Program-made: the position numbers and the translations under genes
Notes under the pieces: model-generated
Database searches by the model: none
Seen by the model: only the letters and a program-made list of their open reading frames with translations
Told to the model about the DNA's origin: nothing
Source: Punctularia strigosozonata HHB-11173 SS5
Taxonomy: Eukaryota; Basidiomycota; Agaricomycetes; Corticiales; Punctulariaceae
Direction: 5' to 3'
DNA length: 64,000 nt
Assembly: GCF_000264995.1 (NCBI RefSeq)
Contig: NW_006767453.1
Coordinates: 156,485-220,484 of the forward strand
In this document: positions 26,483 to 38,842 of the stretch, piece after piece
How positions within the stretch are numbered: position 1 is the stretch's first letter
Layout of the letters: each line of letters opens with the position of its first letter

Positions 26483-28602
26483 GAGTCAGACGAATTTTGT
26501 AGTGGCCACAACGCCAACGCCAAAGCGCGAACCCGGCCGGCCACGCCGACCGTCCGGGGCCGACGTTTTCGAGTCCTGGATCTGGCAGGTGCGGCAACCT
26601 CACGCGCGTTGCGCTTGGGCACGATTAACCTCCTTTGCCGCATTTACTGGAGAGCGCCAGTCCTGGTTCCCATGAACAGACACATTGAGCCGAAGGACGG
26701 TCAATTGAAGCTGCTGATGACCACCGGAGCATCCATACGGACATGTCGCGGCGACCAGCTTTTGCGGGGGAGGAACACCGTGAGGTGGGGGATCAAGTTG
26801 TAGACTGTGCTAGCGCCTTTCCCGTTGGATTCGTTCGGTTGGGTACGGCGGGAGACTATATATAATACACAGCCTCGCGTCGGCATGAGAGAACAACACC
26901 GCCTGGACGAATGTGGTTCATTGCGGGATCATGTGCGTGTCCTCAAGAATTCCGTAAGTACCCCGCTGTTCTGATTCCTGAACATATCTTCACTCACCTG
27001 TCCCTCTTCCAGGAGGAAACACGGACGCACGGATTCGTCTAACACGCAGCTCTCAATTGCTTTAGCTGACAATGAGCTCGGCCTGCATAGGCACGGGAAA
27101 GCCACCGACCGCGTCCCGCAATTCCGGCAGCATACTCTGCGAAGGACCCTGATTAGCCCGGCCTAGAGCAGCGGTAATCAACGCCAACGGACGCCCTGCG
27201 ATCAGGCAAGCCATCGGGTACACGGTGCAAGCCCTTGCTGGTCTCATGAGTTGTAGTCATTGGCGAACCTCTGATCACCTCGATTGCTGGCGTTGATATA
27301 TTCATATTGCTCCGCGACGACTACGAAAAGCTTCGGCCTTGGCATTCCTCGGGCGTTGGTTTGTTAAGTCCCGCTTGATTTCCATCGTGGAGATTTGCCG
27401 GCGTTCAGCTCGAGGATAAGAGGATCTTGCAGTGTCGACGCAGGCCGTTGCCCGACGCTAGCTTGTAGTGAGAGGCGATGGATGATTGCAGTTGCAAGAG
27501 GAGAGGCGAGAAGGTTCGAAATGGTGCTAGAGCTGCTCAGGCTCAGAGTCACAGCGTTCGTCAGCAACGTGGCCGACCCCGTCATTGCAGCTGGTCGGCA
27601 GGCTCCCCGTAACTCATGCCACGGTCACAGTTCCACGGTTTCACCCCTCACACGCAGACAAACCATCATCCTTGCAACCGGCGAGTGGCATGAACGGAAT
27701 GACCTTTGAATGTCTCTGCTAGTGTTCTATGCGATGGAGCTCTTCGACATATCGTTACCCAAGGATTAAGCTTGGCAAGGGAAGCGGGTGCCACAATGCT
27801 TGAAAGATTCGTCGAACTTTGTATACGCGCCAACGACAACGTCTGGTGGCCGGACAGTATCAGAAGTACGTTTTCGGCTTGGATGGCATCTCCGAGGGCG
27901 CTTGAATCTTGCATGGGACGTGGATATTTATGTCCGAGAACCGAGGTGAAGTCAATATGTCAGTGCTAACCCGCCGTAATCTCGTCGAGCTCAAACCGAC
28001 GCTCAGACAGATAAGTCTGAAGCCTTGTGGGCAATGCACCCGATCGCATGCCTCTTCGTCTTGTATTCTCGGTGCCTCAGCGCCGGAGCCTCTGCCTCTG
28101 ATGCCCCGTGCCTCTGATCTTTAGCGCCTCATCATTGGCCGGTCTCTGCTCAAGACGCTGGCGAAATCGCATTCCATATCAGTTTGATCTGCTCGCAGAT
28201 CACTCCCAGCACCGCCCAGTACGGTTATTTTCTATCCATTGCATTTACTAGCTCGGTTGACGATGATACAGTTCTATCTATACAACCGGTTAAAGATCCT
28301 TGCAGAGCCGGATGTCCCAGATCATCTACGGCTGGAAGATTCCAAAACACGCCTTGACCTCACATCCGGCGGGACCATTCTGATTCCTTCGAAGTTAATG
28401 TCCATGGCACGGGTCTGGTTACGACCTGTTGCAATCGTCGGCAACGAGATCTCGGTAGAGGGTCCAAATGCATCTTGTTGGGACAGCTAGCGTGCCAACT
28501 TGAAGTATAAAGGAGCGCCATCCTCACCAAATGTCCCTCATCAGGTGTTCACGCCTGCCTCAGCAGCTACGGCAACTGCAAAGTTCCTCTTCCACGTCCA
28601 GC
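26483..28602. other. Intergenic, no gene seen
   Basis: 2.1 kb without a gene I can support. Several open frames of 60-110 codons occur, none with motifs. A TATATATAATA run lies near 26852-26865. The right end holds the aspartic protease promoter (TATAAAG at 28506). Confidence 0.5.
28506..28512 (+). promoter_or_regulatory. TATA box of aspartic protease 1
   Basis: TATAAAG lies 97 bases upstream of the ATG at 28603, a normal spacing for a fungal TATA promoter. Inferred from position only. Confidence 0.5.
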
Positions 28603-30152
28603 ATGTTCTGCAAAGTCACTCTCCTCGCTCTCGCTCTCGTACTGGTTGGATCCGCCTCCCCTGTGGTGCATGATAACCACGGCGTCCGCATCCCCATGTC
28701 GCGACGCAGTGGTATCACCACCGTCAACGGCGTAGTCGATCAGTCCAAGCTGAAGGCAGCCACGGCCAACGCCATCAATAAGCATAGGCAGAACTTGCTC
28801 AACCTCCTGCATAACGTAGGAAGGCTGCCCAAGGTATGCGCGCGTCGTCATGTCAGCATCACCCCCAACGAACTGATGCCGATTACCTCTTCAGGGAGCG
28901 CACGTCAAGGAATTGGTCACGGTTCCCCCGCCTTCCGGCAAGAAGCGCCAAAGCGAAACGCTCACAGACGTAGGCGACGCAGAATGGACTGGCGACATCA
29001 CCATCGGCACTCCGGGTCAACCTTTCGTGGTAGATTTTGACAGTACGTGCTGCAGTCTTCGGATCTACGCTCATGATATCAGGGTCTGATGCTGCACGAC
29101 AGCGGGATCCTCTGACCTCTGGGTCCCATTCTCCACTTGTTCAAGCTCGACCTGCACATCCAAGAACAAATATACCGCGCACCAGTCCTCCACGTCCTCC
29201 AAGAAGGACGGCACATTCACGATCGAATACGGCGATGGCTCTACGGTTTCCGGGCCCGTCTACACTGACACTGTCGTCGTCGGTGGGGTCAACGTCACCG
29301 ACCAATACTTCTCCCCTGTCACCAAAGACACAAGCACCGTTTCCGGTGATCCGTCCGATGGGTGAATACCTTCGACGGTTTAGACGTATTGACACCGATT
29401 GAACCTTCGTATGTTTCAGGATCATGGGTATGGCCTGGCCAGCCATCTCGCAACTCGGCCACAACCCCGTCGTGAACAGCGCGTTCAAAGCAGGCGCGAT
29501 CCCCGCCGAGGTCTTCGGCATGAAGCTCGCGTCCAACAACTCGGAGCTCTTCCTCGGCGGGACGAACAGCGTGCTCTACACGGGTTCGATCGAATACCAC
29601 GCCATTGACACCTCCAGCGGTTTCTGGCAGGCGCAAGGGGCGAGCGTGTCGGTGGGATCCAAGACCGTGGTGCAAAACTTTGACACGTAAGCCTTTGGAT
29701 AGCCGCGTGAATGCACACGAGCTTATATGCGTGCCGCATAGCATCATCGACAGTGGGACCACCCTCATGTACGGCCCGCCCTCGGCCGTGAAGGAAGTGT
29801 ACGGGTCCATCTCGGGTTCTTCCGTCGTGGACGAAGAGGAAGGGGCGTACGCGTTCCCGTGCGACTCCTCGCCTACGGTCTCGTTCTCGTGGGGCGGCAA
29901 GCAATGGACCCTCTCCGCAGACAGGCGAGTTCTTCCCTCGCAAGCAACCACCTGACAGAACGCTCATGGGTCATTCGTAGCTTCAACGCGGGCGAGACCG
30001 AGGAAGGCTCGGGTCAGTGCGTCGGGGCTCTCTTGGGCCAGGACATCGGCTTCGGCGATAACGTCTGGCTCCTTGGGGATGCGTTCATGAGGAACGTCTA
30101 TACCGCGTTCTCCTTCACGGACAGCTCCGTTGGCTTCGCCGAGCTGGCGTGA
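28603..30152 (+). CDS. Secreted pepsin-family (A1) aspartic protease 1
   Basis: Extracellular acid endopeptidase of the polyporopepsin/saccharopepsin type. Signal peptide MFCKVTLLALALVLVGSASP, a propeptide with KHRQNL, a likely KR-type processing site (KKRQSE), then the mature enzyme. The first catalytic motif DTGSSDLW is assembled across an intron (DFD-A|CG). The second is IIDSGTT; the flap Tyr is in IEYGDGS. Five introns. The last (29925-29980) has a GC donor (AG|GCGAG) and a normal TAG acceptor. The intron at 29686-29741 is absent from its paralog at 33419-34922. The ATG at 28603 was chosen because it matches the paralog start; an upstream ATG at 28531 is in frame. Intact, about 410 aa. 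Confidence 0.9.
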
Positions 30153-30613
30153 GGGGGGGCAGGCTGCGCCTTCGGGATATCTCGCTCGGACACGGTTTCA
30201 AGGACCGTTCGAGGCGCGACGCGATTTGATTTGATCTGGTTGTGATCGTGGGGGGTTCCGCGGTCTGATTGCATCTTATGGTGAAATCGGTATAAACTCG
30301 GAACCGCGCCTGTTCCTGTGTGTGCTCAGCCGTGCCTTTCGTGTTATTCGTCCTCAGGAAGTCATCCCGTTTTCGTCCGCTTTCGTGTCATTTCCCGTAT
30401 CACATCGTGTATACAAGATTATCATATTTATAAAATGGATGATTGAGGGGTGCCGTACGAATACATGGGTGAGCCGCGTGAATATGAGGAGGTATTCCGT
30501 ACACATGAAGCATGTCCTACATTTACACTTGACGAAACGGGGACGAGCAAGAATAGTTTACAGTCAGATATCGTTCTATATGTGGTAGTCGCGGTGGTGA
30601 TGATAGTGTACTG
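30153..30613. other. 3' intergenic between convergent genes
   Basis: 460 bases between the protease stop and the stop of the minus-strand RING gene. Contains 3' UTRs only, as far as I can see. Confidence 0.6.
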
Positions 30614-31851
30614 TCAATCGGCAGAGACCGGCGACGACTCCCGCTCTTCGTTCCGCAGGTAGGTCGCGACCGCGGCCATCGCCTCGAGCTTGCGCTCGCT
30701 CGGATGCCGCCGCAAGATCGACTCGGGCAAACGCGATAGCGACGGGCCGAGCTTGCACCGTTTGAACGGCGGCGGGGTGACAGCCTCGGACGAGTCAGAC
30801 CCTGTATCGGATTCGTCGGCGGACTGGGAGGAAGTGCGCTTGAGGACGGAGGGGAGGCGGCACGTCCCTGCAGAAGGCGTGTGCGGGAGGCTGCAGACGC
30901 GCGGGGCGGGAGACGCCGGAGGGATGATGGGGGACGGCGGAGAGACGAAGGTGGCGAGCGCGGCGAGCGTGTCGCTCGTGGATGGTACGCCGATGGGTGG
31001 GCTCGGGCTCGCGGCGGGGCTCGAGGCGTCCGTATGGTCGGATGCGGAGGAGGAAAGGGTGGGCTCGGAGCCGTCGCTCGTGAGCGTCTTGGAGCTGCTC
31101 TCAGAGCCATTGTCAGATTTCCTATGAGCCGAATAGCGGGTCAGCACAGAGGCCCTCCCTCGCCCCGACGCAGAGGCACGCACATAATCTCGCACTGCCG
31201 CTTGAGCTCGAGGTAGCGCTTCTGGAGCTGGTTGCGCTCGGCCTGCATCTTCAGCGCGTGGTCCCGCGCAAGGCGCGCGAGGCCGACGAGCCCGAGCGTC
31301 GCCGCGGCGTGCATCTGCGCGCGTCCGCGCCAGGCATCGCACATCAGGCGCAGCCGAGCTTCCTTCAGGTGCGGAGGGAGGGACTCAGGCACCTGCTGAT
31401 CCGAATGTTTCTCGGTTCCGCCGAGGGAAGGCGATTTCTTTGCTGACGCCTGTTCGTGCGGATTGGGCGAGAGGTCGAGGTAGACTTTCCGGACGGCGGG
31501 GAGGATGTGTGCGCGGAGTTCTTCCGGCACGATCGAGGGGTCCACGCCTGCTGTTGAAGTGTTTAGCGACGCCGACCGGGTTTCTGGGTATCTGTGAGGA
31601 AATAATACTCACCGATGCAATATGGCGCTCTGCAGGTCGGACATTGGTGTTGGGTCATGAACGGCGCGATGGCCATGACGACCCGTTGAAGGCACTGCTG
31701 GCAAAAGACATGCCCTGGACAAGTCATATTATTAGGATCGTCTGCAACTACACTATGGCCGACCGCGTCATGCGACGGTTTCGGCTACTCACCACAAGGT
31801 AACGCCACCGGTGATTTGAGGATGTCAAGGCAGATGATGCAGGTCGGCATC
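30614..31851 (-). CDS. RING-finger protein 1 (putative E3 ligase)
   Basis: Starts MPTCIICLDILKSPVALPCG at 31851 and gives a C3HC4 RING: CIIC, CGH, CQQC and CPTC. Two introns interrupt it, after PCG|H (phase 1) and after the ATC G of the exit from the RING. After the RING comes VPEELRAHILPAVRKVYLDL, a helical segment (LKEARLRLMCDAW...LELKRQCEIM), a Ser/Pro-rich disordered part and a basic C-terminal motif RLPESILRRHPSERK. Stop at 30614-30616. It is a paralog of the RING gene at 37753-38842, with both intron positions and the RKVYL motif conserved. Likely a ubiquitin ligase; substrate unknown. Confidence 0.72.
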
Positions 31852-33418
31852 ACGTTGATACACACCTCGAGCTGCGAGTTTTGATTTGTATGACGTTGAA
31901 CGGTGGATTGGATGAGGAGGGCGGTAACCCGGAAGACTTATTTTATAACACGGTAGCGCAGAGTCACTCCGAGGTGAGTGCAGTGGGTATGACTCCCGAA
32001 GCTTGCCGAGCGCACACGCGGCAGGACCGCCCAGGAGTACATCTAAAGGTCGACCCGGTTCCCCACATAGAGTGGAGGCGAATAGCGCGCAGGGTGGCCC
32101 AGGATGCGGGGATAAACACATGTGGCGGGCTCCGAGGCTGAACAGGGCGCGTCGAGGCTGGATCGAGAATGCGGCTGAATGCGGCGGTAGGTGATCCTGC
32201 CTGACCCTCGCAAAATCGCCGTCATGTCCAGCACTCCGAGATCCGGCAATAGACGACAACAGGGGAACAGCACCCGTGGACAGATGCATTGCTGGATTTG
32301 TTTGTCTAGAGTCCCCGGCGCCCCTTAGAGATCGTGCCAGCCTCCTGCCTATGAACCCGAGAGGGGCCGACTCGCGAGCGCTTCCGGGGGTAGCCGGGTT
32401 GCGCCTGCCTCCGAGGGTATCATGGCGCCTCGTCCAGGCGCAGTGTTGCCACATGTACACTTTTATTTGTCGGTGTAGAGTACAATCGCGTTTTGCATAG
32501 ACATCACGGAGCAGTGGAGTCGGTTTGCTTGGATGCTGGAGAAGTAGTACAGGTGGGAAAAATGACGTCATATATGTGACTCACCTGCGTGACTTCACGT
32601 GAGGTCTTTTGGGTCACGAGCGTGGCGGTGACTCTTCGCGGCCGGGCACATGCAGGCTCCGGAGTCTCGTCGCCAGCTCTTCCGCTACCCATGATACCCG
32701 AGGACTTTGTCTACACGATACGAGCACAAGGCAACCACCCGTACGTGGTCCGCTGAATGGAGGTATCAGGGTGTGGCGCAGCTATATCTTTCCTGCGTTA
32801 TGGAGCATCCATATGGTCACCCAGGCTTCCTGCCGCAAGTTGGCTGTACCGGAATACTAGCTTTAGCATCCCGCTCTTCTTTTACCCCGCGTTTGCTGTT
32901 CCCTCTTGTAAATCCCCGGAGCAGCGCCTTCCCGACGCGTTCTTCTGGCAGGTGCGGCATGTGCGCGTTGCGCTCGGGCGATGATAGAAGCTGCTGATGC
33001 GTGGACGACCGCGCGCCGGCTGTTCGTCGCGAACGCGCCAGATGAGGCGTCCACGCCTCGGGCAATGTGCGCCACCGCCTGTGCAGGCTTCGAGGGGCGA
33101 ACAGCGATGCCATCTATGGCCTGAACGTCGGTTCTAATTCGGGAGCTCCATTGCTCGGAAACGGCGACGAAAATAGACCGGGCGAGTGAAGCATGGTCCA
33201 CGGTTCTCGAGTATGAACGACGGTCGCGGATTGCCTGAACGTACAGCGGGGCGCCTGTGCGCCGGAGTTTAGGACACTCCTCGTGTGCGAAAGCGCGTTC
33301 ACCATGCGCGGTACAAAAGCCAGGCGTTCGCGACGAGGGACCGACAGGATCCCAGTCCTCTCTGCAGCTAGCTCAGTTCTCCAAGGCCTCAGCCAGTTGA
33401 TCACCCTCCGCTTTCGCC
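31852..33418. other. Divergent promoter region, no gene seen
   Basis: 1.57 kb between the starts of RING 1 (minus) and aspartic protease 2 (plus). Open frames are short and without motifs. It must carry both promoters. Confidence 0.55.
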
Positions 33419-34922
33419 ATGTTCTGCAAAGCCACCCTGTTCACCCTCGCTTTGGCGTTCGCTGCCTCCGCCTCGCCCGTCGAGCGCGACACCGGCGTCC
33501 GCGTTGCTTTGCCTAAGCGCAGCGCCCTCACCAAGGCCGACGGCACCTTCGACCACGCGAAGGCCGTCGCTGCCTCTGCGCGGACTCTCAACAAGCACCG
33601 TCAGAACCTGATCAACCTGCAACGCAACACTGGTAGCCTGCCCAAGGTAATCAATCATACTCAAATAACTTCCGGACTGAGGCTAACTGAACACTCTTTT
33701 TCTTTCAGGGTGCCTCCATCAAGGAGCTCAAGGAGGTCCCTACCGTCGAGAAGCGCCAGAAGGAGAGCCTCACCGACGAGGACTCCGATGAGGAGTGGGC
33801 TGGCACGATCTCTATCGGCTCCCCCGCTCAGAAGTTCCTCATCGACTTCGACAGTAGGTTTCGTTCTTCTTGTATGTTACAATATGTGCTCAACTGTCAA
33901 TCTCCTAGCCGGCTCGTCTGACCTTTGGGTCCCCTCGTCGTCCTGCTCTAGCTCGACTTGCTCGTCCAAGAGCAAGTACACCGCGTCCAAGTCGTCCACG
34001 GGCTCGAAGAAGAGTGGTACCTTCGAAATCGAGTATGGCGATGGCTCGACCGTTTCCGGCCCCGTCTACACCGAGGACGTCACCGTCGGTGGTGTCAGCG
34101 TGACGGGCCAGTACTTCTCCCCGGTCACCACCCTCTCTTCCAGCTTCAAGGATGACCCCATCGACGGGTAAGCGCCGCTGAATCCAGCAATCGCGTTACC
34201 AGTCTAACATCCTCCGCGACTAGTCTGCTCGGCATGGCCTGGCCCCTGATCTCCAACCTCGGCAAGAACCCGTTCTTCAACACCGCGGACTCGGCCGGCG
34301 CCGTCTCGTCCAACGTCTTCGGCATGAAGCTCGCCTCGTCCGGCTCGGAGCTCTACCTCGGCGGCACCGACAGCTCGCTCTACTCGGGCTCGATCGAGTA
34401 CCACTCCATCGACACCTCCACCGGTTTCTGGCAGGCGACCGGCGCGAGCGTCAAGGTCGGCTCGAAGACGGTCGAGAGCGACTTTGACACCATCATCGAC
34501 TCGGGCACGACCATCATGTACGGCCCGCCCTCGGCCGTCAAGGCCGTGTACGCCGCCGTCTCCGGCTCCGCCGTGTACGACTCCTCGGAGGGATACTACT
34601 CCTACCCCTGCGACTCGCCCCCGACCATCTCCTTCAACTGGGGCGGCAAAGACTGGGAGATCTCCTCGGAAAAGTGAGCCCTCCCCCCGAAACCCGTTCG
34701 CGCTGACTGCATATCCCATCGTTGCTGACTCTCCTGCGCGCCATTCTTAGCCTCAGCCTGGGTGAGACCGAGACCGGCTCGGGCAAGTGCGTCGGCGCGC
34801 TCGCCGGCCAGGACCTCGGCCTCGGCGACGACGTCTGGCTCCTCGGCGACAGCTTCATGAAGAACGTCTACACCGCGTTCTCCTTCTCCAAGAGCTCCGT
34901 CGGCTTTGCGGAACTCGCTTGA
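33419..34922 (+). CDS. Secreted pepsin-family (A1) aspartic protease 2
   Basis: Paralog of the protease at 28603-30152. Signal peptide MFCKATLFTLALAFAASASP, propeptide ending in EKRQKE (probable processing after KR), catalytic DTGSSDLWVPSSSCSSS with Asp near residue 124, flap IEYGDGSTVSGPVYTE and second catalytic IIDSGTTIMYGPPSAV. Four introns, all GT-AG; the intron before IIDSG of protease 1 is missing here (GACACCATCATCGACTCG is continuous). Codon choice is strongly biased to C-ending codons (CTC, ACC, GTC, TCG), more than in protease 1, which suggests high expression. Stop 34920-34922. About 415 aa, intact, extracellular. Confidence 0.92.
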
Positions 34923-35375
34923 TGCGATCGTCTGAGCTTGCGGTCATCAAAACGGCACTTTATAAGTTATCGCACGCGCAATACCCCAGACTTGTCTTGT
35001 AGCATCACGTCCCTGGAAATGTATTTCTTCACGCTTTGCACGAATCAAAACGTTTTTATATTTTGCGTTCATATACGTGATTTTGATGTTGCTTCATGGA
35101 CAGCATATAAGCAAGACATTCGGATTAGCTGTCAGCCCAGTCGCGGGAGGCGATCTCAATGTGTTGCGCAGGCACCCGGGAACCTCGGTGCACATACAGT
35201 CTGCCATGCCATTGGAGGAAAAGGTTGGAACACATGAAGTGTAAATAATAACGAACGATGCGACGTGCGGTTGCGACAGAAAGCGGGGTATACTTGCGAG
35301 GGATGTCGATTTGAGAGAGAGGATTGGAGGGAGGATCGATGCGCGAATGCCCTGTGTGCGATTATAGTATGTAGA
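34923..35375. other. 3' intergenic between convergent genes
   Basis: 450 bases between protease 2 and the She3-like gene stop. AT-rich in part; only UTR sequence is expected. Confidence 0.6.
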
Positions 35376-37192
35376 TCATGCTGATACTGTCCCTGCTGGA
35401 GGCTCCTGTATTGGGGTATTTGAATCCGTTGGTGATGAAGGGCCGCGGCCCGCGGCCTGCATCAACCTCCTCAAACGGGCGAGTTCCATGGATAGAGATC
35501 TGCATATATGCGTGATCAGCATCGCCCTCACCAAGACCAAGTCTGGAAAGAAGTCGGAACGCACTGTGCGATTTTGAGTGCTTCCTCGCCATCCTTCCCG
35601 CTCTTTTCCATATCGCCCTTCAAGCGTTCAATTTCCTCCCTCAAATGCTGCTCGATCTCCTTCTGCACCCCGGTATGCTCCTCCATCAGCTGCTTCACAG
35701 TCATCTTCTCAGCCTCCGCCTTCTTACACTCCTCCACCATCGCCCTGTACTTCTTCCCCATATTTTCCGCCTCTTTTCGCCACCGTTCCTCCCTCTTCTT
35801 CATCTCCTCCCTCAGCCCGTTCGTATCCGCCTTCCAGCTCTCCTTCATACTCGCCAAGCTGTCCCTCAAGGTGACATACTCCCGGTCCCTCCGCTGCGAC
35901 AGCGCCGTCGCCTCCGATAACTGGCTCTCCATCTCCCTCAACGACTTCTTCGCCGTCGACGTCTCCGTCTTCAGCTGCGCCTTGAGCACGTCCCGCTCCT
36001 CCTCCGCCTTACGCGCGCGCGCGATCGCCTCCTGCAGCAGCCGCTCCTTGCGCGCGACGACGTTATTGAGCCCCTCGTTCTCGAGCCGGAGCCGCTCGCG
36101 CGCCTCCTTCATGTCCTCCGTCTGCCGCGTGAGCGTCGCGACCGTGCGCTGGCTCAGCCGGAGCTGCGCCTTGGTGTTCTCGAGCGCGTTCCGCGCGTTC
36201 ATCACGCCCGTCTGCAGGTCCGCGAGCACCTTCGTCGTACCGCCCGGCGTGAGCGAGAGCCGCTTCGAGGACGGGCTCGTACCATTGGACGGCGACGGGG
36301 GCGGGTGCAGGGAAGAGGAGCCGTGGTGCCCCGAATCTTGGCCTTCGTCGGCTAACGCGCGCGCGTTGCCTGTGGGGATGCTTTTACATAAAAACGTGAA
36401 TTTTTCGAGATGCGCGCTGCGCGGACTCACCGACCGATGAAACCGGTATTCCTGTGTGAGAAGTGGACACGTAATGAGCATGCCATGAGCAGGAACGTGC
36501 AGGGACGGAAGCGCGTACGACTCAGTGTTCGTGTCGGGCTTGAGACGCGCTTGTGATGCGTGGGGGTCGCGGATCCTACGCCAAAGTCCATCGGAATTCC
36601 TTCTCTGATGCCGCCGTCTTGCCTGAGATTGGAGGAAGACGCAGAGTTGCGCGGTAAGGGTAATGGAAGACTGGATTCAGGGCCTGCGATTTCTTGCAGC
36701 GCGTCGTAGGAATTGCGACGAGAGAGCTTAGTGGCGGGTGACGCGGGAGAGAAGGCAGATGGGGGTGAGCTGCTGCTACTGCTGTGGGAGAAGGAGATCT
36801 CGAGGGTAGGAGAGGTGGACGGGGACATGATTTCAGGAGGGAGTGGTCGTGGACCGCGTAGAAGCTCGGTTTCGTATTTGTGCAGTTGGGCTTGTTGCTG
36901 GCGGATAGAATGTTTTAAGGTTGAAAGGTGCTGGCGGAGGGCAACTGAGAGCAAGTTCGGAATGAGCGACCGGCGAGCAAGACACGAAAACAGGGTGCAT
37001 CGAAGGTAGGGAATGGCGGAACGCGTGTGACGATCAGGCGAAACGCGACTTACCAGGGTCGTCCAGAGACACCGAAGGGCTGTGGCGTCCCGATCGCAAT
37101 GACGTCCGTGAGGAACTCCGCGATGCCGATCTCGGAGGTGGGGAGAGAGGCGAATTGGAAGAAAGGACAGACGACCGCAGAGGCGAAGACAT
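35376..37192 (-). CDS. Coiled-coil protein, She3-like
   Basis: Start at 37192 (MSSPLRSSVLSSNSPLSPPP), a Ser/Arg-rich leader ending SVSLDDP, then after an intron VALRQHLSTLKHSIRQQQAQ. A Ser/Pro-rich linker (36560-36840) precedes a long heptad-rich coil (35570-36250) with many Glu/Lys/Arg residues, e.g. RLRLENEGLNNVVARKERLL. A GTGCGT...TGCAG intron near 35500-35565 joins KIAQ to SLSMELARLRRLMQAAGRG and the stop at 35376-35378. The N-terminal pattern reminds me of the basidiomycete She3 family (mRNA/ER transport adaptor of myosin), but that assignment is from memory. The coil and exon structure are seen directly. About 530 aa, intact. Confidence 0.6.
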
Positions 37193-37752
37193 TCAAGTTG
37201 GGTATGAACGAGGGGAATAATCAAAGCTGCCGGGCAACCAAGCTGAAATTCGGACCGGGGACAGCGTGAGGCTTCGGCGCACAGCAACGAAACCGTTTGG
37301 CAGATGCCCTTCGTTGGTGACGGGAAACGCGCGACACAGAAATCCAAGGATATCCTTGAAGGTTGCCTGCATTCCGAGTCATGAGAATCATGTTGACATC
37401 GTATACTTATTCGCGCATTAACATACGTGAGCCTGCTTGCGTCGCGAGGTTCCTCGCGATCGACTGGTCGTCATAGCAAGTGAGGATTCAATATAGGTCA
37501 CTAAACCTGTAAGGACGTATAGGTCACTCACAGATCCTAATGAACGCTTTGTCCGTCTCTCGTTATGTACCTCCAAGCCGGTGGTTCATTGATCCCAGAG
37601 ACCGCCGTCAGCGCTTGGTCGAGCAGCAGGCACGTGCACGTGCACCGTTCTGTCTTTCTTTCTTCTGCTCCCGCGTCAATATAGCCGCCCTGTGTCAGGA
37701 CGATCGACGGCGCTATCACATTCCCTTTCCATAGCTTAAATTCTTGCTGTTA
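37193..37752. promoter_or_regulatory. Divergent promoter region (She3-like / RING 2)
   Basis: 560 bases between two divergent start codons. Contains two copies of GCACGT (CACGTG core) at about 37629-37641, about 115 bases upstream of the RING 2 start. No coding sequence seen. Confidence 0.45.
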
Positions 37753-38842
37753 ATGTCTGCAACCTGCTCGATATGCTTGGAGGCCCTGAAGAACCCTGTC
37801 GCTGCGCCGTGTGGTAAGGATTATATTGCCAAGTGGCATATGTGTGGCGCGTTCGTGCTGACGACGGGATACTCTACAGGCCATGTGCACTGCAGTAAAT
37901 GCTTGAATGGGCATATAAATGCAGGAGCAGATGCGTGCCAGTCGACTTGCCCGACATGCCGGACCCCATTCAGTATCGGTAGGTCCATGCGGGTCCATGC
38001 ATATATGCGTCTATCTGACCTCCGGACTGTATACAGCCATACCCGACTTGAACTTCGTTCCCAAGAAATACCACCCCTTTATCATACCCAGCATCCGTAA
38101 GGTGTATCTTGAGGTCGATCCGAACGCCCCAAACACCGCCGCTCTGGAAGCCAAAGTGAAGCAGCTGGAACAACGCATCCGGGGACTCGAGACCGACAAG
38201 AGGCTCCTTATGGAGAGGGCGGAGAGTAACATCGCAAAAGCCAATATCCTCGCCGAGAAGGAGAGAGATGCTCGGGAAAGAGCCACAAAAGCCGAAAACG
38301 ACAGGGACATATGGAAGCAAAACCACGATGCGCTGTTGAAGAAGTACAATGCTCTGAAACCGTAGGGCCTCTTGCTTTGCAGCATACACTCGCTCATCAC
38401 GCAGTTCTACAGCAACAGTAATGGCAGAAAGTCGCCCAGCACGGGAACGCCTACCCATGTGGAGCTGTCCGTAGCCACCGGGGCGTCCATCTCTGCCGCG
38501 ATCGCTAAGTCCACCAAAATCGCCCACCATCGCCCGTTATCGTTGCAAATGTGTCCGGGCTCCTCGCCAGCGTTACCGGTTGGTCAGACCAGAGTCATCC
38601 GCTCTCTTCCGAAACGCACCCGGCGCGACGTCCATTCCATCGCCGACGAGCTGGGACGCGAGGTCGAGATCCCGAAACGCCCTCGTCTGACAACACGCCG
38701 ATCTGAAGCAGCCCTGTCAGCAGAAGCTGTCACCAACCCGACCAGAGACGATGGCTCCTCGCAGGGCAGCCTTCCAACGCGTGTCAGCCATCGAGTCCGA
38801 CGTACTCCCTTCCCCACACCCCAATCAGTCGAAGCCTACTAA
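37753..38842 (+). CDS. RING-finger protein 2 (putative E3 ligase)
   Basis: Starts MSATCSICLEALKNPVAAPC at 37753. The C3HC4 RING is CSIC, CGH, CSKC and CPTC, with introns after PCG|H and after the ATC G codon start, at the same places as RING 1. Then IPSIRKVYLEVDPN, a coiled coil (EAKVKQLEQRIRGLETDKRL...NHDALLKKYNALKP), and after a 51-nt intron (starting at 38363) a basic Ser/Pro-rich tail with RSLPKRTRRDVHS and RHRVRRTPFPTPQ-like sequence. Stop 38840-38842. Without that last intron the frame would stop at 38365. About 300 aa, intact; substrate unknown. Confidence 0.72.

Noticed and set aside
29025-29110. Mutated catalytic motif DFDS in aspartic protease 1
   Set aside because: The Thr codon is split by an intron; the spliced motif is the normal DTGSSDLW.
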